Of a stretch of DNA of 29,118 bases, positions 7,439 to 17,896 are shown in pieces. A program made the position numbers and the translations under genes. Location of the stretch: positions 1 to 29,118 of the forward strand of contig JAGGAG010000007.1 in assembly GCA_017889745.1 (NCBI GenBank). The letters run 5' to 3'. The DNA is from Gemmatimonadota bacterium (GTDB lineage Bacteria; Gemmatimonadota; Gemmatimonadetes; Gemmatimonadales; GWC2-71-9). Under the pieces are notes generated by a model that worked only from the letters and a program-made list of their open reading frames with translations, did not search any database and was not told the origin of the DNA. Numbering within the stretch: the stretch's first letter is position 1; every line of letters begins with the position of its first letter.

Positions 7439-7510
7439 GCCGCTATATTTCCGCCGTCGGTTGTGACCTCCGTTCCAAAATACTGATCTAAATGCTTATT
7501 CGAAGGTGAC

Positions 7511-8485
7511 ATGAGCCTCACCGACCAGGCACGCGAGCTTCTGTCAAAGTTCGAAGTCCTGAAGGATCTCGAGTCCACCGTACGCGAGATGATGGCCGTG
7601 CACGAGCGCAAGCGCGTGCTCTGGATGCCGTCCGACCTCCTCGGTCTCGCCGAGGGCGATTGCAGCGAGACGCACCTGCGCAACCTGCGCGCCCGCGCGC
7701 AGGGTATCCCGGATGCCGTGCGGGCGGCGCTCGCGGTCAACACGCTTACCGAAGAGGGGCTTCCGCATTTCCACCGCCTGCTCGCGGTCTATCTCGAGGA
7801 CGACAGCTACTGGCGCATCTGGAACAACCTCTGGACCGCCGAGGAGGACCGGCACGGCCAGGTCCTGCACGACTACACGCGCGATACCCAGCTCTTCGAC
7901 CAGCGGAAGTTCGAGGAAATGCAGTTCGAGTACCTCCGGGCCGGCTTCCATCCGTCGTGGGACCGGGACCCCTACCGCGTCTTCGCCTACACCACGGTGC
8001 AGGAACGGGCCACCCAGCACTCGCACGCCGAAACCGGCCGCGTCGCCGAGGAGTACGAGCCCGGGCTCGCGGCCATCCTCGCCGAAGTGGCCCAGGACGA
8101 GGCGCGGCATTTCGTGTTCTACCGCGCGGTCTTCGAGGAAATCCTCCAGCGTGACCCGAACCAGGCGCTGGAGTCGGCGTCGCACATCCTGCCCGGCATC
8201 GAGATGCCCGGCGCGACGATGCCGGGCTTCCGCGACTTCGCCGACGTGATCCGCCGCGCCGGCATCTACGGCCCGCGCGACTACCTGCGCATCGTGCAGG
8301 AGCAGATCCGCTACTGGAAGATCGAGGGCCTGAGCGGGCTCAATGACATGGGCAGGAAGGCGCAGGAACGCATCATGCTCATTCCCGATCGCCTTCGCCG
8401 GCTGGCCGACCTGGTGGAGACCCGGAGCCGCGCCAAGACATTCAGCTTCGACGTCGCCTTCAACCGCGAGTTCTCGCTGCCGTGA
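7511..8485 (+). CDS. Acyl-[acyl-carrier-protein] desaturase (soluble diiron type)
   Basis: The 324-residue protein belongs to fatty acid desaturase type 2, the soluble stearoyl-ACP desaturase/DesA family. The diiron ligands are visible: Glu81 or Glu82 in TEEGLPHFHR, Glu112 and His115 in EEDRHG, Glu165 in QERATQHSH, and Glu197 with His200 in DEARH. The 50-residue gap between His115 and Glu165 equals that between His146 and Glu196 in the castor enzyme. It would insert a cis double bond into an ACP-bound acyl chain using O2 and reduced ferredoxin, adjusting membrane fluidity. ATG 7511 has AAGGTG just upstream (7502-7507). An AT-rich 70-base stretch before it probably holds the promoter. Its TGA overlaps the GTG of the next gene, so it heads a four-gene operon. 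Confidence 0.92.
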   Translation: MSLTDQARELLSKFEVLKDLESTVREMMAVHERKRVLWMPSDLLGLAEGDCSETHLRNLRARAQGIPDAVRAALAVNTLTEEGLPHFHRLLAVYLEDDSYWRIWNNLWTAEEDRHGQVLHDYTRDTQLFDQRKFEEMQFEYLRAGFHPSWDRDPYRVFAYTTVQERATQHSHAETGRVAEEYEPGLAAILAEVAQDEARHFVFYRAVFEEILQRDPNQALESASHILPGIEMPGATMPGFRDFADVIRRAGIYGPRDYLRIVQEQIRYWKIEGLSGLNDMGRKAQERIMLIPDRLRRLADLVETRSRAKTFSFDVAFNREFSLP

Positions 8486-8916
8486 TCCCGCGGTGGCTCG
8501 CCGGCCTTCTCGTCGTCGCACTGGTGGGAGGCTGCGGCAAGAAGGAACCGCCGAAGCCGCCGGTCAGCGAAGGAGTACCGGTGAGCGGTGCGCCTGTCGA
8601 CGCCCAGCAGCTCGGCACCGAGATGTTCGAGTTGATCGACCGCATCGCCGACTACCGCTCCTCCCATGAAGGGAGGCCCCCCAAGAGCCTGCGCCAGCTC
8701 GGCGTCGACAGCCTGACCCCCAATTCCATCCGTCGCCTCGCCGTCCAGGGCCGCACCTTCACCGTGACCGTCGCTTACCGGCGTCCGCAGGGACGCGCGG
8801 TGCAGGCCTGCAGCGCGGGCGAGGACGCACTCGAGCAGGCCGCGCTCAACGAGGGCCGCTTCGCGGTCTCCTGCGACACGCCGTCCGGCCCGCAGGGATT
8901 CGAGGTCGTCCGTTGA
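8482..8916 (+). CDS. Hypothetical lipoprotein
   Basis: The 144-residue product starts MIPRWLAGLLVVALVGGCGKKEP: a hydrophobic signal and a lipobox ending in Cys18, followed by a Lys/Pro-rich linker. The mature part contains ELIDRIADYRSSHEGRPPKSLRQLGVDSL. This helix plus proline-rich turn resembles the segment after the N-terminal helix of pseudopilin-like proteins (a DY...G.LP.SL pattern). The similarity is suggestive only; there is no type III pilin leader. I assign no function. GTG 8482 overlaps the desaturase TGA as GTGA, and its TGA overlaps the TTG of the YggT gene, so translation is probably coupled along the chain. Confidence 0.75.
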   Translation: MIPRWLAGLLVVALVGGCGKKEPPKPPVSEGVPVSGAPVDAQQLGTEMFELIDRIADYRSSHEGRPPKSLRQLGVDSLTPNSIRRLAVQGRTFTVTVAYRRPQGRAVQACSAGEDALEQAALNEGRFAVSCDTPSGPQGFEVVR

Positions 8917-9491
8917 TCGAGACGGTCTTTGCCGGGCTGCGCATGGCCGTCTTCGGTGCCGCCGCACTCAGCGGTGTCGTGGCGTTGACCAACTGGGCCG
9001 TGTTGCGCGGCTACCTGCAGCCGTTCGGCGCGTGGCCGCGCTTCGTGCGCGGCGTCAGCGATCCCCTGCTCCGCCCCATCGAGCGCCGACTGCTCGGTGC
9101 GGGCGGCAACCCACAGAGCGCGCCGTGGTGGCTCTTCGCTATCGTGCTCCTCGGCGGGCTCGCGCTCCTCGAGCTCACCCGCTGGCTGGTCGGGCTGATC
9201 TTCAACCTCGCCTACCTGGGCCAGGCGGGACCGGCGGGCATCCTCCGGCTACTCGTCAGCTGGACCTTTCAGCTCCTCATGGTTGCGCTGTTCGTTCGCG
9301 TCATCGCGTCCTGGCTCGGCGGGTTCCGCTACTCGCGCTGGCTGCGGCCGGTCTACGTGCTCACGGACTGGCTGGTCATCCCGATCCAGCGGCACATGCC
9401 TCCCTTCGGCATGCTGGACCTGAGCCCGCTGGTGGCGTACCTGATCCTGATGGTTCTGCGTTGGGCCGCCTTCCAGGTACTGCCCTACTGA
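8913..9491 (+). CDS. YggT family integral membrane protein
   Basis: The 192-residue protein is a duplicated YggT domain. Each half has hydrophobic helices and the family's characteristic loop: VSDPLLRPIERRLLGAGG near residues 49-66 and TDWLVIPIQRHMPPFGMLDL near 151-170, the second followed by SPLVAYLILMVL. YggT proteins are inner-membrane proteins with poorly defined roles; genetic links to osmotic tolerance, cell division and FtsH-type networks have been reported for relatives. The start is TTG 8913, overlapping the previous stop as TTGA; no better in-frame start leaves the first helix intact. A DUF167 (YggU) gene follows directly, a pairing often seen for yggT and yggU. Confidence 0.88.
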   Translation: MIETVFAGLRMAVFGAAALSGVVALTNWAVLRGYLQPFGAWPRFVRGVSDPLLRPIERRLLGAGGNPQSAPWWLFAIVLLGGLALLELTRWLVGLIFNLAYLGQAGPAGILRLLVSWTFQLLMVALFVRVIASWLGGFRYSRWLRPVYVLTDWLVIPIQRHMPPFGMLDLSPLVAYLILMVLRWAAFQVLPY

Positions 9492-9781
9492 CGCCATTCC
9501 GAGCCAGCGCCACCGGCACCAGCATCGCCGTCCGGGTGCAGCCGCGCGCCTCCCGCAACGAGATTGCGGGCCTTCGCGGGTCCGAACTGCGCATCCGGCT
9601 CACCGCGCCACCCGTAGAAGGTGCCGCCAACGACGCCCTGATCCTGTTCCTCGCGAGGGCGCTCGGCGTATCCCGGTCGGACCTCGCCCTGGTGTCGGGC
9701 GCAGGCAGCAGGAGCAAGGTGGTGTCGGCCCGAGGCATCACCCCGGAGCAGGTGGCGCAGCGGCTTGGCGTTGGGGGGTAA
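9461..9781 (+). CDS. DUF167 (YggU) family protein
   Basis: The C-terminal 95 residues match DUF167: AVRVQPRASRNEIAG, a strand with ELRIRLTAPPVEGAANDALI, then SRSDLALVSGAGSRSKVV. These proteins are small cytosolic folds of unknown function, commonly next to yggT. The start is ambiguous. TTG 9461 overlaps YggT by 31 bases and gives 106 residues. A rare CTG at 9488 would overlap the YggT stop as CTGA, continuing the NTGA pattern of the two upstream junctions, and gives 97 residues, the more usual family length. No ATG or GTG lies before the conserved core. The coordinates use the TTG, but I regard CTG as a serious alternative. It is the last gene of the desaturase operon; the metF promoter begins four bases after its stop. 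Confidence 0.8.
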   Translation: MGRLPGTALLTPFRASATGTSIAVRVQPRASRNEIAGLRGSELRIRLTAPPVEGAANDALILFLARALGVSRSDLALVSGAGSRSKVVSARGITPEQVAQRLGVGG

Positions 9782-9784
9782 CAC

Positions 9785-9813
9785 TTTACAGGACGCCTCA
9801 AAGGCTCGATACT
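9785..9813 (+). promoter_or_regulatory. Promoter of the metF-metH transcription unit
   Basis: TTTACA (9785-9790, five of six to TTGACA) and GATACT (9808-9813, four of six to TATAAT) are separated by exactly 17 bases. Transcription would begin near 9820, about 20 bases before the aptamer and some 120 bases before the metF ATG, leaving room for a regulated leader. Confidence 0.6.
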
Positions 9814-9837
9814 TGCTGGTGGCAGTACACAACTGAA

Positions 9838-9893
9838 GTCCGTGGCAATTTGTGCCTATTGCGGCCACGAAAAACAATCGCTAAAACGGCACC
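9838..9893 (+). promoter_or_regulatory. SAM-II (SAM-alpha) type riboswitch aptamer upstream of metF
   Basis: P1 is CGTGGC (9841-9846) paired with GCCACG (9864-9869). It closes a 17-base loop that aligns without gaps to the SAM-II loop: A-UUU at 9848-9851 and UAUUGC at 9857-9862 are identical to the crystallised SAM-II RNA as I recall it. An A-rich joining strand (9870-9879) leads to GCUAAA (9880-9885), the conserved 3' element whose U contacts the ligand. Loop bases GTGCC (9852-9856) pair perfectly with GGCAC (9888-9892) to form the H-type pseudoknot, with bases that differ from the reference yet keep pairing. The RNA binds S-adenosylmethionine and would shut down metF-metH when SAM is plentiful. 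The class is best known from Alphaproteobacteria, usually before met biosynthesis genes. Alignment was made by eye. Confidence 0.85.
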
Positions 9894-9927
9894 CCCCGGG
9901 GGCCGTTCAGGCTCACGGGATTTTTCG
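9886..9927 (+). promoter_or_regulatory. Putative expression platform of the SAM-II riboswitch
   Basis: ACGGC (9886-9890) can pair with GCCGT (9902-9906), but its GGC is also part of the pseudoknot strand, so ligand binding would break this hairpin. Freed CCGT (9903-9906) can then pair with ACGG (9915-9918), followed by GATTTTT, a weak terminator-like form with only four base pairs. An alternative is translational control, since the metF start is 49 bases beyond the aptamer and GGGG at 9933-9936 is its only plausible ribosome site. Also, ACGAAAAA (9867-9874) can pair with TTTTTCGT (9921-9928), which would compete with P1. Confidence 0.4.
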
Positions 9928-9941
9928 TTGACGGGGTCCGC

Positions 9942-10801
9942 ATGACGTTGCAGGTGTCGTTCGAGTTCTTTCCGCCCAGGACGCCAGAGATGGAGGAGAC
10001 CCTCTGGCGCGCGATCAAGCGACTCGAGCCGCTGGCCCCGCGCTTCGTGTCCGTAACCTACGGCGCCGGGGGGAGCACTCGCGAGCGCACCCACCGCACG
10101 GTCAAGCGGATCCTCACCGAGACGGCTCTGCTGCCGGCGGCGCACCTCACCTGCATCGCGGCAACGCGTGCCGAGGTGGACGAGGTGGCGCGCGACTACT
10201 GGCACGCGGGTGTGCGGCAGATCGTGGCCCTCCGGGGCGACCCGCCCCAGGGGGCGGGCCGGCACGTGCCCCATCCCGATGGCTATGCCTATGCCGCGGA
10301 CCTGGTCGGCGGCCTCAAGCGCATCGGCGACTTCGAGGTGACGGTGGCGGCCTTCCCCGAGGGCCATCCCGAGTCGACGTCGGTGTACGCCGACCTCGAT
10401 AACCTCAAGCGGAAGATCGACGCCGGCGCGACGCGCGCCATCACGCAGTTCTTCTTCGAGAACGACATCTACTTCCGCTTCCTGGAGCGATGTCACAAGG
10501 CGGGAATCACCTGTGAAATCGTGCCCGGAATCATGCCTGTCACGAACTTCAGGCAGATGACCGGATTTGCCGCCACGGCGGGGGCGAGTGTACCGCGCTG
10601 GATGGCGACACGGTTCGAGGGACTGGACGACGACCCCGAGACGCGGAAGCTCATCGCCGCCACCGTCGTGGCGGAGCAGGTGCAGGGGCTCGCGGCGCAG
10701 GGCGTGCGCGAGTTCCACTTCTATACGCTCAACCGCGCCGACCTCACCTTCGCCATCTGCCACCTGCTCGGATTCCGGGCGCAGCCGGCGGCGGCGCCGG
10801 C

Positions 10802-10805
<4 letters not shown>
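9942..10805 (+). CDS. metF: Methylenetetrahydrofolate reductase
   Basis: The 287-residue protein is full length for bacterial MetF and begins QVSFEFFPPRTPEMEETLW, with the family's SFEFFPP signature containing the catalytic Glu. Further hallmarks are FVSVTYGAGGSTRERT, LTCIAATRAEVDE, IVALRGDPPQ (flavin/folate contact), VAAFPEGHPES, ITQFFFENDIYFRFL and VPGIMPVTNFRQ. It is a FAD-dependent cytosolic TIM barrel reducing 5,10-methylene-THF to 5-methyl-THF, the methyl donor for MetH. Its TGA overlaps the metH ATG as ATGA, so product and consumer of methyl-THF are translationally coupled. The leader carries a SAM-II-type aptamer, predicting repression by SAM. ATG 9942 is the natural start; the ribosome site is weak (GGGG at 9933-9936). 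Confidence 0.97.
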
Positions 10806-14578
<3,773 letters not shown>

Positions 14579-14600
14579 GACGTAACGGTGAAACGTTGCG

Positions 14601-14629
14601 TTGAAGCAGGTGCCGGCCTCCGCTAGCTT
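14601..14629 (+). promoter_or_regulatory. Candidate promoter of the acyl-CoA dehydrogenase-dacB unit
   Basis: TTGAAG (14601-14606, four of six to TTGACA) and TAGCTT (14624-14629) are 17 bases apart. The -10 box is weak outside its T, A and final T. Transcription would start near 14636, about 40 bases before the ATG at 14677. The 98-base gap after metH holds no clear intrinsic terminator. Confidence 0.4.
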
Positions 14630-14676
14630 AGTCCCCAGATGACTGGTCACCGACCCGGATTCCGAGGACTAACCGT

Positions 14677-15840
14677 ATGCAGGACACCAGCACTGCCCCG
14701 CTCCCGCTGTCGTGCCTCTCGGAAGAAGAGACGATGTTCCGCGACGCCGTGCGCGAGTTCGCGGAAACCGAGATCAAGCCCTTCGTTTCCGAGATGGACG
14801 AGGCCGCGCAATTCCGTCCGGACATCATCGCGAAGTTCTTCGGCATGGGGCTCATGGGCATCGAGGTCCCGGAGATCTACGGCGGCGCCGGCGGCAGCAT
14901 CTTCCTCGCCACCATCGCGATCGAGGAAGTGGCGCGGGTGGACGCCTCGGCCGCCATCTACGTGGACGTGCACAACACCCTGGTGAACAATGCGCTGCTC
15001 CGCTGGGGCAGCGACGAGCAGCAGGCGCGCTACTTCCCCCGCATGACGGCCGACCTCCTGGGCGCATTCGCGCTGTCCGAGCCGGCGAGCGGCAGCGATG
15101 CCTTCGCCCTCGAGTGCAAGGCCGAAAAGGTGGCCGGCGGCTGGGCGCTCACCGGCCGCAAGTTCTGGATCACAAACGGTGCCGAGGCCGGCATCTTCAT
15201 CGTCTTCGCCAACGCCGACTTCTCCAAGGGCTACAAGGGCATCACGGCCTTCCTCGTGGAGCGCGGCTTCGCGGGGTTCGACGTGGGCAAGAAGGAGAAC
15301 AAGCTCGGCATTCGTGCCTCGAGCACCACGGAGCTCATCCTCGAGGGTTGCTTCGTTCCGGATGCGAACGTGCTGGGCCCGGTGGGCCAGGGTTACAAGA
15401 TCGCGATCGAGACGCTGAACGAGGGACGGATCGGCATCGGCGCGCAGATGCTGGGCGTCGCGACCGGGGCGCTCGAGGCAGCCACGAAGTACGTGAAGGA
15501 GCGGAAGCAGTTCGGCAAGGCCATCGCGGAATTCCAGGCGGTGCAGTTCCAGCTGGCGCAGATGGCCACCGACCTCGAGGCGGCGCGCCTGATGGTGTAC
15601 AACACCGCGCGGCTCAAGGACGCCGGGAAGCCCTTCGCCACCGAGGCGGCGATGGCCAAGCTGTTCAGCTCGCAGACGGCCGACCGCATCACCTCGCAGT
15701 GCGTGGAGCTCTTCGGCGGGTACGGCTACTCCAAGGAATACCCGGCGGAGAAGTTCTATCGCGACGCCAAGATCGGCACCATTTACGAGGGCACCAGCAA
15801 CATGCAGCTGCAGACCATCGCCAAGGTGCTGCTCAAGTAG
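14677..15840 (+). CDS. Acyl-CoA dehydrogenase, short/branched-chain type
   Basis: The 387-residue enzyme is a complete acyl-CoA dehydrogenase: N-terminal helical domain, central beta domain with FALSEPASGSDAFAL and FWITNGAEAGIF (FAD and substrate contacts), and C-terminal helical domain with KERKQFGKAIAEFQAVQ and QCVELFGGYGYSKEYPAEK. The catalytic base is the Glu in GTIYEGTSNMQLQTIAK. Stretches such as GYKGITAFLVERG, KKENKLGIRASSTTEL and LNEGRIGIGAQMLG closely resemble mammalian ACADSB, so a short/branched-chain acyl-CoA (for example 2-methylbutyryl-CoA from isoleucine) is a reasonable substrate guess. It passes electrons to ETF. ATG 14677 gives the expected length. Its TAG is directly followed by the dacB ATG with no spacer, so the two are co-transcribed despite unrelated roles. 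Confidence 0.94.
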   Translation: MQDTSTAPLPLSCLSEEETMFRDAVREFAETEIKPFVSEMDEAAQFRPDIIAKFFGMGLMGIEVPEIYGGAGGSIFLATIAIEEVARVDASAAIYVDVHNTLVNNALLRWGSDEQQARYFPRMTADLLGAFALSEPASGSDAFALECKAEKVAGGWALTGRKFWITNGAEAGIFIVFANADFSKGYKGITAFLVERGFAGFDVGKKENKLGIRASSTTELILEGCFVPDANVLGPVGQGYKIAIETLNEGRIGIGAQMLGVATGALEAATKYVKERKQFGKAIAEFQAVQFQLAQMATDLEAARLMVYNTARLKDAGKPFATEAAMAKLFSSQTADRITSQCVELFGGYGYSKEYPAEKFYRDAKIGTIYEGTSNMQLQTIAKVLLK

Positions 15841-17346
15841 ATGAAGCGACTCTGCGGCCTGCTGTTCCTGCTCGGCCTCTGCTCGACCCGGCCCCTGCCG
15901 GCCCAGACGAGTGGATCCTGGGTGGAGGAGCAGGTCGCGGCCTGGTACCCGATGGCACTCAAGATGGCCCGGGGCCACTGGGGCGTGGCGGTGGCGGACC
16001 AGCAGGGCAAGGTGCTCTGGTCGGTCAATCTCGACGTGCCGTTCGTTCCCGCTTCCACCGTCAAGCTGCTCACCACCGGTTTCGCGCGATCGCTCGTGGG
16101 CGGTGACGCGCGCCGGGACACCCGCGTCATCGGCGTGGGGCAGCTCTCGGATGCCGGCGAGTGGAAGGGACGGTGGTGGCTCGAGCTCAACGGCGACGTG
16201 ACGCTCGAGCGGCTGCCGGGCACCGGCCCGATGTTCCGGGACCTCGCCGCCCAGCTGCGCACTGCCGGCATCAGGAAGCTGCGCGGGCCGCTCGAGCTCA
16301 CCAGCCAGGCCGGCGCCGCCGACGCGGTCTATCCCGCCGTGTGGTCAACCAAGCATCGTGGCCGGAGCTTCGCGCCGCTGGTGGGACCCTTGATGTTCCA
16401 TGAGAACGTCGTCCTCGTGGGCATCAGTCCCGGATCGAAGGTGGGGTCGCGTGCGGTGCTGGTGAGCGCCTCGCCACGCGGCCTCTCATCGATGGTCACC
16501 GTGCGCGCGATGACGCGGAGCGGCCGCCGCTCGCGGTTGTCACTGAGCCAGGGGAAGGATGGCCGCCTGGTGGTCAGCGGCACGATCGGCGCCCGCGCGC
16601 GCTTGCGGACGCTGCTCGCCACGATGGTCAACCCGAAGCAGGTGCTCGATGCCGTCTGGGCCCAGGCGCTCAGGGACGAGGGGATCGAGTGGGACCGGAG
16701 CGGCACCAACGGCGCCATGACCAGCGACGCGTCGCGTGTGCTGGCGGAGGTGCAGTCGGCGGTGTTCGACAGCGTGGCGAGCGAGGTGAACCGGCGCAGC
16801 CTCAACCCCGGAGCGGAGCTCCTGCTGCAGTGGGCGGCCGGGCGGGGGGACAGCGCGTCGGCACGCCTCACGGCACACGTCGCCTCGATCACGGGGATGC
16901 CGGAGGCGGTGCACCTGGTGGACGGCAGCGGGCTGTCCTATGACAACCGCATGACGCCGCACGCCTTCATCAACTATCTCGCGCGCTACCCGCTCACGCC
17001 CGCGGGCCGCGCGCTGCCCATGCTGCTGCCGGCCAACGGGTCGGGCACCCTGCACAAGCTGTCATCGGGGCTGCCGGGAACCGGCGTGGTACGCGCCAAG
17101 ACCGGCACGCTCGCGCAGGTGTCCAACGTGGTCGGCTATCTCGGCCGGCCGAACGGCGTGCTGCTGGTGGCCCTCATGTATGAGGGTCCCCGGCCAGCAG
17201 CGGCCCGCCAGGCTGAGTGGCGCCTGTTCCGCATCCTCGGCGCGGACGGGGTGCTCATCCCGGAGGACAGCTTCCTCGACGACACGCACCTGGGCGGCGA
17301 CAGCGACAGCGTCGAAGTGGTGGTCGAGGATACCACCGGCCCCTGA
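15841..17346 (+). CDS. dacB: D-alanyl-D-alanine carboxypeptidase/endopeptidase (PBP4, peptidase S13)
   Basis: The 501-residue protein has a signal peptide (MKRLCGLLFLLGLCSTRPLPAQ) and the three penicillin-binding motifs: SxxK as Ser72-Thr-Val-Lys75 in PASTVKL, the SxN-type box within DGSGLSYDNR (361-370), and KTG at Lys420 in RAKTGTLAQVSN. The insert between the first two motifs, with RWWLELNGDVTL and FAPLVGPLMFHENVVLVG, fits the PBP4 fold. It acts in the periplasm on peptidoglycan, removing terminal D-Ala or cutting D-Ala-mDAP cross-links. The C-terminal tail (about 20 residues rich in Asp/Glu) is unusual and may be a flexible anchor or surface. No independent promoter is evident; translation starts on the base after the preceding stop. 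It converges on the 17349 gene with two bases between stops. Confidence 0.93.
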   Translation: MKRLCGLLFLLGLCSTRPLPAQTSGSWVEEQVAAWYPMALKMARGHWGVAVADQQGKVLWSVNLDVPFVPASTVKLLTTGFARSLVGGDARRDTRVIGVGQLSDAGEWKGRWWLELNGDVTLERLPGTGPMFRDLAAQLRTAGIRKLRGPLELTSQAGAADAVYPAVWSTKHRGRSFAPLVGPLMFHENVVLVGISPGSKVGSRAVLVSASPRGLSSMVTVRAMTRSGRRSRLSLSQGKDGRLVVSGTIGARARLRTLLATMVNPKQVLDAVWAQALRDEGIEWDRSGTNGAMTSDASRVLAEVQSAVFDSVASEVNRRSLNPGAELLLQWAAGRGDSASARLTAHVASITGMPEAVHLVDGSGLSYDNRMTPHAFINYLARYPLTPAGRALPMLLPANGSGTLHKLSSGLPGTGVVRAKTGTLAQVSNVVGYLGRPNGVLLVALMYEGPRPAAARQAEWRLFRILGADGVLIPEDSFLDDTHLGGDSDSVEVVVEDTTGP

Positions 17347-17348
17347 AC

Positions 17349-17867
17349 TCAGTCACGATCGCGGGGCCGGCCGGTCGAGGCTGAGTCGAGCATCACCGAC
17401 TTGGACACGTCGGGTGGCGCCCAGAGCGGCCCGGTCGTTTCGGGGTGACGGATCTCTCCGCCAAGCAGCGCGGTGCGCGCGACCACGGCCGTAGACAGGA
17501 GCAGCGCCGCCATCGTTGCCGCTCCCGCCCATCGCGGCACCTCCCGGTCCTTCCGGCTGGCCCACAGACCCAGACCTGCGATCGCCGCCGTTCCGAGAAG
17601 GCACCAGAGCGCCCAGTCGGCCGACTCCTCGTGCTCCTCCATCAGGTCCTTGTCGAACCCCCGGACATCCTCCAGCTGCTCATGGGCCTCGTCGCCCGTG
17701 AAGACGACGGGCCAGGCTGAGAGTCCGACCAGCAAGGTCACGAAGAGGCTGAGGCGGATCAACTCGCGCCGGCGGGTCACCAGGGACCAGCCGAGCAGGA
17801 GGAGCGCCACCACGGTCCCTATCACCGGCAGGTGGTTGATCATCAGGTGCAGGTGCGGATAGTTCAT
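17349..17867 (-). CDS. Small His-containing integral membrane protein (DUF2231-like), last gene of the efflux operon
   Basis: The 172-residue protein has four predicted membrane helices. Near the start is NYPHLHLMINHLPVIG, with three histidines facing the first helix. Later elements are FTGDEAHEQLED, a charged loop with EEHEESADWALW, and after the fourth helix ALLGGEIRHPE. This pattern recurs in small bacterial membrane proteins often annotated as DUF2231-like. The repeated His positions could bind heme or metal ions, which is inference. ATG 17867 has AAGGAG (minus strand) about six bases upstream; longer frames to 18482 are antisense shadows of the pump gene. It begins 29 bases after the CzcA-like stop on the same strand, so it is probably co-expressed with the pump and may assist in metal handling. 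Confidence 0.72.
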   Translation of the reverse strand: MNYPHLHLMINHLPVIGTVVALLLLGWSLVTRRRELIRLSLFVTLLVGLSAWPVVFTGDEAHEQLEDVRGFDKDLMEEHEESADWALWCLLGTAAIAGLGLWASRKDREVPRWAGAATMAALLLSTAVVARTALLGGEIRHPETTGPLWAPPDVSKSVMLDSASTGRPRDRD

Positions 17868-17896
17868 GCTGTACTCCTTGCGGCACAGGTGAACAC

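Noticed and set aside
8482..8916. Type II secretion or type IV pseudopilin identity for the lipoprotein gene
   Set aside because: The DYR..HEGRPPKSL stretch is pilin-like, but a lipobox replaces the prepilin peptidase site and the long pilin helix is absent.
9782..9941. SAH or cobalamin riboswitch instead of SAM-II before metF-metH
   Set aside because: AGGCTC at 9909-9914 recalls the SAH class, but the required GAGGAGCGC-type 5' strand is missing. The leader is too short for a cobalamin aptamer and lacks its B12 box, whereas the SAM-II elements fit in order.
14647..15978. Minus-strand frame of 443 codons opposite the acyl-CoA dehydrogenase
   Set aside because: Shadow of a well-recognised gene; no motif or ribosome site.
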